A stretch of 23,806 nt of DNA from CAYJFG01 sp051881695. Lineage in GTDB: Bacteria; Bacillota; Clostridia; Oscillospirales; Acutalibacteraceae. The position numbers and the translations under genes are program-made. Below, piece after piece: positions 1-6,853 of this stretch. Where the stretch lies: assembly GCA_051881695.1 (NCBI GenBank), contig JBJEQJ010000037.1:1-23806 (forward strand), given 5' to 3'. Within the stretch, counting starts at the first letter, position 1, and the number at the start of each line of letters is the position of its first letter. The notes under the pieces were generated by a model. It saw only the letters and a list, made by a program, of their open reading frames with translations. It was not told where the DNA came from and searched no databases.

Positions 1-30
1 TGACTCGTCCCTTAGGGGAGGTTATATCAT
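1..30 (+). promoter_or_regulatory. MerR-type promoter and operator
   Basis: The window opens with TGACT, which would be a TTGACT -35 box if the base just outside is T. A 19-base spacer (6-24) separates it from TATCAT (25-30). Inside the spacer CCCT-T-AGGG (9-17) is a perfect inverted repeat. A 19-base spacer carrying a palindrome is the hallmark of promoters that MerR-family regulators twist into an active form. It lies just upstream of a MerR-family gene, so autoregulation is the natural inference. Confidence 0.7.
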
Positions 31-58
31 AGCCTTACAAACAAAAAAGGAGGCAAAT

Positions 59-913
59 ATGAAAGAAATGAAAATGAATCAGCAGCATCCGAGCTGTAAG
101 AATAAAGAAAAAGAGCAGTTATATAAGATTGGTATGTTTGCAAATATGAATCGTGTAACCATAAAGGCACTTCGCTATTATGATGAGCAGAAGCTGCTGG
201 TTCCTGTATATGTGGATGAGGAGACCGGTTATCGCTATTATGCGGCAGGTCAGATGGCGCAGTTACACAGAATTATTGCCTTAAAAAATATGGGATTTTC
301 CATAGATGATATTCGTAAAATTATGGACGGAGCAGAAGAAAAATCATTTTTACTTGAGAAAAAGCAGGAAATTTTAAAAGAGCTTGCGCTCCTGACTGAC
401 AAGCTTTCACAGGTTGAAAGTTATCTTGCAAGAGAAAGTATAAATTTGTCATCTCCGGTTCTTATCAAAGAAATACCTGAGGTGATTGTCTGTACCATGA
501 AACGGAGAATAAAGTCATATGATGCACTGTTTGAGCTTATGCCGCAAATGGGAGCGCAGATGGAATTGTCAGATTGTAAGTGTGCTCAGCCGGCGTACTG
601 CTTTACTCACTATCTGGAGCCTGAATATAAGGAAGAGGATATACTGGTAGAAATCTGCGAGGCAGTCACAGAGAAAAAACAGGATTCAAGGGATATAGCA
701 TTTAAAGTGTTTCCTAAAGTACCTATGGCGGCATGTATTTTTCATAAAGGCTCTTATAATACCCTGCATAAATCCTATGCGATGCTGCTTCACCATATTG
801 AAGAAAACAGATATGAGATTTGCGGAAATATCAGAGAGTCTTATATAGACGGCGTATGGAATAAAGAAACTGAAAATGAATGGCTTACTGAAATTCAGAT
901 TCCGGTGAAGTAA
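59..913 (+). CDS. MerR-family transcriptional regulator with GyrI-like effector-binding domain
   Basis: A 284-residue transcription factor. Residues 21-90 form the MerR winged helix-turn-helix, with the typical ALRYYDEQKLL and GYRYY motifs. About 92-130 is the coiled-coil dimerisation helix. The C-terminal part (about 134-284) looks like a GyrI-like/AraC effector-binding domain, as in BltR, BmrR and TipA, which bind amphipathic drugs or peptides. The ATG at 59 follows AAGGAGG (47-53) with a 5-base gap; other ATGs three and five codons on are less well placed. The upstream promoter has the MerR 19-base spacer, so the gene is probably autoregulated. It precedes a UvrA-like ATPase remnant, suggesting a former drug-responsive resistance cassette. 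Family is well supported; the ligand is unknown. Confidence 0.9.
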   Translation: MKEMKMNQQHPSCKNKEKEQLYKIGMFANMNRVTIKALRYYDEQKLLVPVYVDEETGYRYYAAGQMAQLHRIIALKNMGFSIDDIRKIMDGAEEKSFLLEKKQEILKELALLTDKLSQVESYLARESINLSSPVLIKEIPEVIVCTMKRRIKSYDALFELMPQMGAQMELSDCKCAQPAYCFTHYLEPEYKEEDILVEICEAVTEKKQDSRDIAFKVFPKVPMAACIFHKGSYNTLHKSYAMLLHHIEENRYEICGNIRESYIDGVWNKETENEWLTEIQIPVK

Positions 914-971
914 TTTCGTTGCTATAAAAGAAGAAAAATCGTGAATAAGTAGAGTGAATTTAAGTCGTTAA

Positions 972-999
972 GCTGTACAAGTTCTTGGGAGAGTACAGC
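972..999 (+). repeat. 7-base inverted repeat between merR-type gene and UvrA-like remnant
   Basis: GCTGTAC (972-978) and GTACAGC (993-999) are perfect complements separated by 14 bases. No T-tract follows, so this is not an obvious terminator. It sits 31 bases before the ATG of the UvrA-like gene and could be a second operator or a leader hairpin. Function is a guess. Confidence 0.4.
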
Positions 1000-1029
1000 A
1001 GTGAATGAAATTGGAGAAAGGAGTTTACT

Positions 1030-1969
1030 ATGATTTCTCAGAATCATATTATCATCCGAGGTCTTCGTCAGAACAATCTGAAAAATGTATCGCTGGATAT
1101 ACCAAAAGGAAAAATTGTGGTTTTCACCGGAGTATCAGGTTCCGGAAAATCCAGTATTGTATTTGACACAATCGCTGCTGAAAGCCAGCGGCAGATGAAC
1201 GAAACCTATACTGCCTTTATGCGTGGAAGACTGCCCAAATATGAAAAGCCGAAGGTGGAGAGAATCGACAATCTTTCCGCTTCGGTCATTGTGGATCAGT
1301 CCCGTCTGGGAGGCAACGCCCGTTCTACTGTGGGCACCATTAGTGATATGTATGCGGCATTGAGGCTTCTATATTCCCGCATTGGAACGCCCTATGTGGG
1401 AACTGCATCCTATTTTTCCTTCAACAACCCCAACGGTATGTGCAAGACCTGCTCCGGTATCGGAAAAATTCTGGATTTGGATATTGAACGAGCCATAGAC
1501 CCGGATAAATCCTGGAACGAAAGTATGTTGGGCTTGCCTGCCTTCGGCGTGGGAAACTACTACTGGAAGCAGTACACAGGCTCAGGATTGTTCGATCTGG
1601 ATAAAAAGTATCGGGATTATACGCCGGAGGAACGGAATCTGCTCCTGTTCGGCAGCAGGGAACAGGGCGGACCTCGGGAGCATAAGCGGGTTGAAGGGGA
1701 ATATCTATGTGTTAGATGAGCCTACCACAGGACTTCATGCCTCTGATGTAAAGACGGTAATGGAATTGTTGGATAGTCTGGTAGACCGTGGAAATACCGT
1801 AATTGTAATTGAACATAATACGGATGTGATGAAGCGTGCTGACCGGATTATTGATGTCGGACCGGATGGCGGTACTGCCGGCGGTGAGATTGTCTTTACC
1901 GGGACGCCAAGAGAGATGGTCGAACAGGCGCATACCATTACAGCAGAATATCTGAGAAAATCGTTATAA
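1030..1969 (+). pseudogene. UvrA-like ABC ATPase, broken by an out-of-frame internal deletion
   Basis: The 5' part (ATG 1030, SD AAGGAG at 1018-1023) encodes about 220 UvrA-like residues: Walker A GVSGSGKSS near residues 34-42, the conserved QSRLGGNARSTVGT segment, and a zinc-type CKTCSGIG. The reading frame then changes at about 1683-1700. From there a +1 frame continues with the C-terminal end of the second ATPase domain, including Walker B YVLDEPTTGLH and VIEHN, to a stop at 1969. The first ABC signature, second Walker A and second LSGGE signature are all missing, roughly 430 residues by comparison with UvrA-like resistance proteins, so it cannot be a working ATPase. Intact relatives (DrrC/UvrA2-like) are linked to resistance to DNA-binding drugs, which fits the MerR/GyrI-type gene upstream. 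A TTG at 1691 opens the second frame, but a separate start there is unlikely. The 5' ORF closes at 1719. Confidence 0.88.
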
Positions 1970-2027
1970 TTCTGCCACAAATTTTCACAAGGCTATTTGA
2001 CAGAGAATTTGTATAGGAGAGTATTGA

Positions 2028-2630
2028 ATGAGAAATTTAGTAATATATGTACATGGCAAAGGAGGAAGTGCAGAGGAAGCGAAGCATTATCAGCCTCTCT
2101 TTGCTGATAGTGATGTTATTGGTTTTGACTATAAATCGCAAAATCCTTGGGAAGCGAAAAGCGAGTTTTCGCAGTTTTTTGATTTGCACAGCAAGGGATA
2201 TGATTCTGTTATTTTGATTGCAAACAGCATAGGTGCGTTTTTTTCTATGAATGCACTTACTGAAAAAAAGATTTCTCAAGCTATGTTTATTTCCCCCATT
2301 GTAAATATGGAAAAATTGATTATGGATATGATGATGTGGTCAAATGTCACAGAAAGTGATTTACAAAGTAAAAAAGAGATTCCTACGGAGTTTGGGGAGA
2401 CATTATCTTGGGATTATTTGTGCTATGTGCGAAAGCATCCGATTGAATGGAGTATCCCCACCTGTATTTTATATGGTGGAAAGGATTATTTAACTTCCGG
2501 AGAAACCATATCTGAATTTTCAAATAGAATCGGTGCTACTCTCAATGTAATGGACAACGGAGAACACTGGTTCCATACAGATGAGCAAATGAAGTTTCTT
2601 GACGATTGGATTATAAGTTCAATTCGATAA
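2028..2630 (+). CDS. Small alpha/beta hydrolase
   Basis: A 200-residue cytoplasmic serine hydrolase with no signal peptide or membrane segment. The order fits the alpha/beta fold: YVHGKGG (7-13) for the oxyanion loop, nucleophile Ser67 in ANSIG (the usual first Gly of GxSxG is Ala), acid Asp153 in GGKDYL, and catalytic His180 in GEHWFH. It resembles short RBBP9/YdeN-like or dienelactone-hydrolase-like proteins; the substrate cannot be inferred. ATG 2028 is preceded by AGGAGA (2015-2020) with a 7-base gap. It lies 58 bases after the broken UvrA-like gene on the same strand and may share its transcript. It converges on the M20 gene with only 47 bases between stops and no clear terminator. Confidence 0.8.
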   Translation: MRNLVIYVHGKGGSAEEAKHYQPLFADSDVIGFDYKSQNPWEAKSEFSQFFDLHSKGYDSVILIANSIGAFFSMNALTEKKISQAMFISPIVNMEKLIMDMMMWSNVTESDLQSKKEIPTEFGETLSWDYLCYVRKHPIEWSIPTCILYGGKDYLTSGETISEFSNRIGATLNVMDNGEHWFHTDEQMKFLDDWIISSIR

Positions 2631-2677
2631 GTTCAACCTCAATTTGTGGATGATTATAAAGGAAAAATTGTTGGTGC

Positions 2678-4069
2678 TTATGTTGTTTCAGCCTCCAGAA
2701 TTTCCGGTGTAATTTCCGGTGGAATCGGGCAATGATATGGATGATTCCCTGTCTTCTCTTTTAACTGCCTCCATGCGGCTTCTATAATTTCGGGGTTATT
2801 GCAAACATCAATAGCCGTTGCTGCGATAATTTGACCGGCATACAACATTCCCTTGTGCGCAAAATCACTCTTGCCGCAGGCGACAGCCTGCCAGCTGTGG
2901 GCAGCAGTCCCTACCGGCCAAGTGCTTGTGCCGCACTGTGAAACAGGACAAACCCAGCTCACATCTCCGACATCGGACGAACCCGGAATTGGAATGTTTC
3001 CCGACTTGTTCCAATTCCTGGGCTTTAAATCAAACACATTTTCAGGAATTCTGTCGGCAGGCATCTGCGTTTTTACGATTTCACGAGCAAACGCAATATC
3101 GTCTGCGCGCTCAACAGGGTTTGGAATTTCGCACATATTATTGTACATTACCTCATCCAGCGCAGGAATCAGCACTGTATTGCTTGTTCCTTTTAGGAAT
3201 TTGATTTCAACCTGTGTTTCGGTCATCATAGCTGCGCCTTTTGCTATATTATTGATACGCTCATAAAGATTAGAAAGCTCAGGTGCAAAGGGCGCTCTGA
3301 TCTGATACAGTGCCGATGCATAGGCCTGAACAATATTTGGTGAAATTCCTCCGGTATTCGTTATGGCATAATGAATTCTTGCAGTTGACGGAATATGCTC
3401 TCTGAGGAATTGAACCCCTATATTCATCAACTCAAGTGCATCAAGTGCGCTTCTTCCCGCCTCCGGCGCCGCTGCCGCATGGGATGCTTTACCGGTAAAG
3501 CTATAACGGATGGCGTCATTAGCCAAAACCGGTCCGGGAGGCATCATATTGCAATCGTTAGGATGCCAGCTTAATGCCAAATCAAGTTGATTAAAGCAGC
3601 CCTCCCTAGCCATAAATGTTTTTCCGCTTCCGCCCTCCTCGGCAGGGCATCCGAAAAACACCACGGTTCCGGTTTTCCCTTCCGTTTCAAGATAATGCTT
3701 AAAGCCGACTGCGCCCATTAGTGCACCGACTCCAAGAAGATTATGACCGCAGCCATGTCCGTTTCCGTCTTTTACCAAAGACTCCTTAACGGAAACACCC
3801 GCCTTTTGACTCAGCCCCGCAAGTGCGTCATACTCTCCCAGAAAGCCAATAACAGGCTTTCCGCTTCCCCATTCGGCATGGAATCCCGTCTTCAGACCGG
3901 CCTCTCCAACGGTTATAGAAAAGCCTTCATTTTTCAGAAAAGCAACATAATCCTTTACTGATTGCTTCTCTTTGAAGCGAATTTCAGCATTTTCCCAGAT
4001 TTTATCACTCAACTTATAAAAGTCCTCAGATCTTTCCTCCAGATACTGAATCACCGACCATTTATCCAT
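2678..4069 (-). CDS. abgB: M20-family amidohydrolase, AbgB-like (aminobenzoyl-glutamate utilisation type)
   Basis: A 463-residue metal-dependent amidohydrolase of the M20D/AbgB group, which cleaves amide bonds such as p-aminobenzoyl-glutamate, a folate breakdown product. Numbered from the start chosen here: GEYDAL (78-83), metal-binding GHGCGHN (104-110), the Glu pair AEEGG (143-147) with general base and metal ligand, and SWHPND (167-172). A dimerisation insert lies in the middle third (SHAAAAPEAGRSALDA). The frame opens ten codons earlier, but the ATG at 4069 has AGAGAGGAG 8 bases upstream, so I start there. No abgA or abgT partner is in the window; E. coli AbgB works with AbgA, so this protein may act alone on another N-acyl substrate. 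The leader is unusually long (see the upstream entries). Family is firm, substrate is not. Confidence 0.87.
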   Translation of the reverse strand: MDKWSVIQYLEERSEDFYKLSDKIWENAEIRFKEKQSVKDYVAFLKNEGFSITVGEAGLKTGFHAEWGSGKPVIGFLGEYDALAGLSQKAGVSVKESLVKDGNGHGCGHNLLGVGALMGAVGFKHYLETEGKTGTVVFFGCPAEEGGSGKTFMAREGCFNQLDLALSWHPNDCNMMPPGPVLANDAIRYSFTGKASHAAAAPEAGRSALDALELMNIGVQFLREHIPSTARIHYAITNTGGISPNIVQAYASALYQIRAPFAPELSNLYERINNIAKGAAMMTETQVEIKFLKGTSNTVLIPALDEVMYNNMCEIPNPVERADDIAFAREIVKTQMPADRIPENVFDLKPRNWNKSGNIPIPGSSDVGDVSWVCPVSQCGTSTWPVGTAAHSWQAVACGKSDFAHKGMLYAGQIIAATAIDVCNNPEIIEAAWRQLKEKTGNHPYHCPIPPEITPEILEAETT

Positions 4070-4095
4070 TTGTAAATCTCCTCTCTTTGATGTGT

Positions 4096-4128
4096 TCACC
4101 GGTTTATGTCATTCTCTGCTTTTCTCAT
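4096..4128 (-). CDS. Possible 10-codon leader ORF upstream of the M20 gene
   Basis: ATG at 4128 opens a frame MRKAENDINR followed by TGA at 4098-4096. It has AAGGA (4139-4135) 6 bases upstream, and its stop is 26 bases before the M20 start codon. Its first codons overlap one half of an 11-base complementary pair in the same leader. Such short frames occur by chance; SD spacing and position are the only support. If translated it could act as a regulatory leader peptide. Confidence 0.3.
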   Translation of the reverse strand: MRKAENDINR

Positions 4129-4214
4129 AATTAATCCTTCGTTTTCCTGAAAAACACGCTATCATGGCAACGAAAAGCAGAGCTTCTACCTTCTTACGGC
4201 CTATGCCGTGTTTT
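4114..4214 (-). promoter_or_regulatory. Structured leader of the M20 gene with competing complementary segments
   Basis: Read on the minus strand, AAAACACG (4214-4207) pairs with CGTGTTTT (4158-4151), closing a domain of about 64 bases. Within that domain, CTCTGCTTTTC (4182-4172) is perfectly complementary to GAAAAGCAGAG (4124-4114) further downstream, 47 bases away. The two pairings interlock, so they are either alternatives or a pseudoknot. This is the architecture of a leader switch. I do not recognise a known riboswitch consensus. Confidence 0.4.
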
Positions 4215-4561
4215 GAAGATCTACATTATCACATATTATTATTTCACCAATCATTACAATCAAAGCAAATTAGCAATCCTTTTATACCAACGCATCGGCA
4301 AGGAATTTATGTTTTTATTAACTCAGGATATTCATAAATATTTCTAAGATTTCTTGCTTTTTATATTATCATAATCCTTTAGCCTCTACAATAGATTTTT
4401 CAATATTGCAAAAACAATTCAAAAAAACAACGTAACATCTGAATAATTTTATGTTATAACGGTACAAGCTAGTAATTTAAAGCTTTAAAATATAAAGTGT
4501 TTTACCAACAAAACAAAATTCAGGAGATTAAATCAATAACAAAACCAATGAATTTTTAAAT
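4215..4561. other. AT-rich intergenic spacer; weak minus-strand promoter candidate at 4281-4290
   Basis: No gene or RNA is recognised here. On the minus strand there is an extended -10 (TGGTATAAA, TATAAA at 4286-4281) with a poor -35, which would give a leader of about 205 bases for the M20 gene. Otherwise the stretch is AT-rich without notable repeats. Confidence 0.35.
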
Positions 4562-4617
4562 AACTAACCGCACCGAAAATTTGGAGCGTAAGCTCCGGAA
4601 TTTCGGTGCGGTTAGTT
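4562..4617. repeat. 56-base near-perfect palindrome capped by a GTAA tetraloop
   Basis: The outer arms, 4562-4581 and 4599-4617, are complementary along 19 bases with one extra A in the left arm. Inside, GGAGC (4583-4587), GTAA (4588-4591) and GCTCC (4592-4596) make a second stem with a GNRA-type loop on the plus-strand reading, so the whole element folds as one long hairpin. It lies 72 bases past the pgm stop and could terminate pgm, but the minus-strand tail after it is only a weak T/A tract. It may instead be a dispersed REP/MITE-like palindrome. No second copy is visible in this window. Confidence 0.75.
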
Positions 4618-4689
4618 GCTGTTGTTTTTATAAAAATATTAAATTCTATTTTACTTGTTCAATGCTTATAAGCCAAGGTCGCTTAAGTA

Positions 4690-6405
4690 TTAAACTCCCA
4701 AAAGCTTCTCACCGGCATTTGTAAGCTTATCTGTAATATCTGCCGCATTTGCCTTATCTGTGCCGACTGCGGTAATATAAAGCTTAATCTTCGGCTCTGT
4801 GCCGCTGGGTCTTACAATTACAGAATTATTATTTTCAAGAGTAAATGCAATTACATTGGATTTCGGCAGAGTTATTTCTGTTTCTGTGTTGTTTACAAAG
4901 TCCTTGGAAACGCTCTGCAGATAATCGTCAGTTTTAATTACCTTGTAGCCTGCAATTTCTTTCGGTGCATTAGTGCGAAGATTAGACATAATCTCCTGCA
5001 TTTTTTCCATACCTGCGGCGCCTGCAAATGCAAAGTTTAAGGTTGTATTCTGATAGTAGCCGTACTCCTCGTAAAGCTCGTCAATTACATTGCACAGTGT
5101 TTTACCCTGCTTTTTGTAATATGCCGCCATTTCGCAGATAAGCATAGAAGCTACTACTGCGTCCTTATCTCTTACATATGTTCCGGCAAGGTAGCCGTAG
5201 CTTTCTTCAAAACCGAAAACATATCTGTTTTCCTCGTTTTTCTGCTCAAGCTCCAAAATCTGCTCACCAATGTATTTAAAGCCTGTCAGCACGTTCCTAA
5301 GCTCACAGCCGTACTTTTCGCAGATTCTGTTTATAAGTATGCTTGTAACAACAGTTTTAACAACAATCGGGTTTTCCGGCAGAGTGTTAAGCGCTTTTCT
5401 GCTTGATAAAATATAGTTTGTAAGCATAATGCCCGTCTCGTTACCGCTTATAAGCCTGTAGCCGTTGCCGTCTATTGCGGCAATACCTACTCTGTCGCTG
5501 TCCGGGTCTGTAGCTAAAAGCAAATCAGGCTTAACCTTGTCGCAAAGCTCCAAGCCCAAGGCAAGCGCTTCCTTTATTTCCGGGTTTGGATAAGGGCACG
5601 TTGTAAAGTTTCCGTCGGGAAGCTCCTGCTCCTTTACAACGGCAACCTTTTCTACGCCGGTTCTTTTGAGTATTTCTCTTACAAGCTTGTTGCCCGTTCC
5701 GTTAAGCGGAGTGTAAACCACCTGCAAATCTGCGCCCTTACAAATATCCTTGTTTACAGCCTGAGCCTCAACATTTTTCAGATAAGCCTCATAAAGACTG
5801 TCATCTATATATTCAATAAGTCCTTTTTTTATGCCGTCTTCAAAGCTTACAAGCTTAACGTCCTTAAAGCAATCCACAGATTGAATCTCGGAGTAAACTG
5901 CATTTGCGCCGTCATCAGTCATCTGGCAGCCGTCGTCGCCGTAGCATTTATATCCGTTGTAGGCGGCAGGGTTATGGCTTGCAGTAACCATAATGCCGCT
6001 TTGGCATTTTAATTCTCTTACAGCAAAGGAAAGTACCGGAGTAGGCTCAAGCTCCTTTGTTATATATGCCTTTATTCCGTTTGCCGCCAATACCCTTGCA
6101 GCTTCTTCTGCAAATTTTGTAGCCTTAATTCTTGAATCGTAAGATATTGCAACTGAAGATTTTTCGTATTTTTTGTTAAGATAATTTGCAAGTCCCTGTG
6201 TTGCAAGACGAACATTGTATATGTTCATTCTGTTTGTTCCTGCACCGATAATACCTCTCAGACCGGCTGTGCCGAATTCAAGACTGCGGTAAAAGCGGTC
6301 GTAAATTTCCTCGTCATTGTCCTTTATTGACTTCAGCTCCTCAATAAGGTCGCTGTCCTCTGTTGCGTTATTAAGCCAAAGTTCATACAGTTCTTTTGTT
6401 TTCAT
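4690..6405 (-). CDS. pgm: Phosphoglucomutase/phosphomannomutase (alpha-D-phosphohexomutase)
   Basis: A 571-residue cytoplasmic phosphohexomutase that interconverts hexose 1- and 6-phosphates, feeding UDP-glucose, glycogen and cell-envelope sugar synthesis. All four active-site loops are visible: TASHNP with phosphoserine Ser143, metal loop DPDSDR (300-305), sugar-binding GFEESYGY (398-405), and phosphate-binding RPSGTEPKIK (532-541). Length and the N-terminal FGTAGLRG match the PgcA/PGM2-like subgroup of Firmicutes. ATG 6405 is preceded by AAGGGGTG with a spacing of about 8 bases. It has its own minus-strand promoter and stands alone: the next gene downstream is 620 bases away, past the palindrome. 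Whether glucose or mannose phosphate is preferred cannot be read from the sequence. pgcA is an alternative symbol. Confidence 0.95.
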   Translation of the reverse strand: MKTKELYELWLNNATEDSDLIEELKSIKDNDEEIYDRFYRSLEFGTAGLRGIIGAGTNRMNIYNVRLATQGLANYLNKKYEKSSVAISYDSRIKATKFAEEAARVLAANGIKAYITKELEPTPVLSFAVRELKCQSGIMVTASHNPAAYNGYKCYGDDGCQMTDDGANAVYSEIQSVDCFKDVKLVSFEDGIKKGLIEYIDDSLYEAYLKNVEAQAVNKDICKGADLQVVYTPLNGTGNKLVREILKRTGVEKVAVVKEQELPDGNFTTCPYPNPEIKEALALGLELCDKVKPDLLLATDPDSDRVGIAAIDGNGYRLISGNETGIMLTNYILSSRKALNTLPENPIVVKTVVTSILINRICEKYGCELRNVLTGFKYIGEQILELEQKNEENRYVFGFEESYGYLAGTYVRDKDAVVASMLICEMAAYYKKQGKTLCNVIDELYEEYGYYQNTTLNFAFAGAAGMEKMQEIMSNLRTNAPKEIAGYKVIKTDDYLQSVSKDFVNNTETEITLPKSNVIAFTLENNNSVIVRPSGTEPKIKLYITAVGTDKANAADITDKLTNAGEKLLGV

Positions 6406-6477
6406 ATAAATACACCCCTTGAAATATAGGTCGAATTCTCTTAATATGTTTGCGGTAAGTGCAAAAACATATAAATT

Positions 6478-6506
6478 AATATATCACAAAATGCACTGAT
6501 TTTCAA
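6478..6506 (-). promoter_or_regulatory. Promoter of the phosphohexomutase gene
   Basis: On the minus strand: -35 TTGAAA (6506-6501), 17-base spacer, -10 TATATT (6483-6478). Transcription would begin near 6470, leaving a leader of about 65 bases before the ATG at 6405. Confidence 0.6.
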
Positions 6507-6776
6507 ATTTTGAATTGTAAAATTTTTTACCTTCAGGTCGCTTTTTCTCACAATAATAATTCCGTATTATAAATATAATAAAGCATACAAGTGTAATTTT
6601 GTTAATAATTAACTAATAAATTGCAGATGCATAGATAAATATCATATAAAAGGAAGAATTTTACAGAAAACTTATGCGTAATGCCGTATAAATATTTTTT
6701 GCATCAAAAGCGAAAAATTCCAATATTATTTTTTGCTTGTTTTTTAATATAATATTAATTATTTTGGCAATTGGTC
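6507..6776. other. AT-rich divergent spacer, nothing recognised
   Basis: This stretch between the divergent promoters is strongly AT-rich. A direct repeat of ATTTTTTGC occurs near 6693 and 6727. No ORF with a ribosome binding site and no clear hairpin was seen. Confidence 0.4.
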
Positions 6777-6801
6777 TTTTTCCCTTGTAACAAGGATAAA
6801 A
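6777..6801 (+). promoter_or_regulatory. Operator-like inverted repeat overlapping a -35 box
   Basis: CCTTG-TAA-CAAGG (6783-6795) is a perfect 5-base-arm palindrome. After a 2-base mismatch on each side it extends as TTTT and AAAA (6777-6780, 6798-6801). It covers the -35 hexamer of the next promoter, the expected place for a repressor site. The binding protein is unknown. Confidence 0.45.
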
Positions 6802-6813
6802 ATATTGTACAAT
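6785..6813 (+). promoter_or_regulatory. Promoter of the unknown membrane-anchored protein gene
   Basis: -35 TTGTAA (6785-6790), 17-base spacer, -10 TACAAT (6808-6813). The start point would be near 6820, giving a leader of about 34 bases ahead of the GTG at 6854. Confidence 0.6.
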
Positions 6814-6853
6814 AAATACCGTAATTTATTGAAATATTCAAGGAGGACAAACC

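Noticed and set aside
1691..1969. A 92-codon frame with a TTG start and a UvrA Walker B
   Set aside because: It is the tail of the broken UvrA-like gene. The TTG lies within coding sequence of the 5' fragment, has no well-spaced ribosome binding site, and the product lacks Walker A and the signature motif.
1997..2002. Consensus TTGACA just before the hydrolase gene
   Set aside because: No -10 lies 16-18 bases downstream; a properly spaced start would fall inside the gene. The TATAGG nearby is only 9 bases away.
2853..3266. Open frames opposite the M20 gene, and similar ones opposite iscU, iscS, dnaB, gdpP and uvrA
   Set aside because: They lack ribosome binding sites and recognisable domains, and follow the codon structure of the well-supported genes on the other strand.
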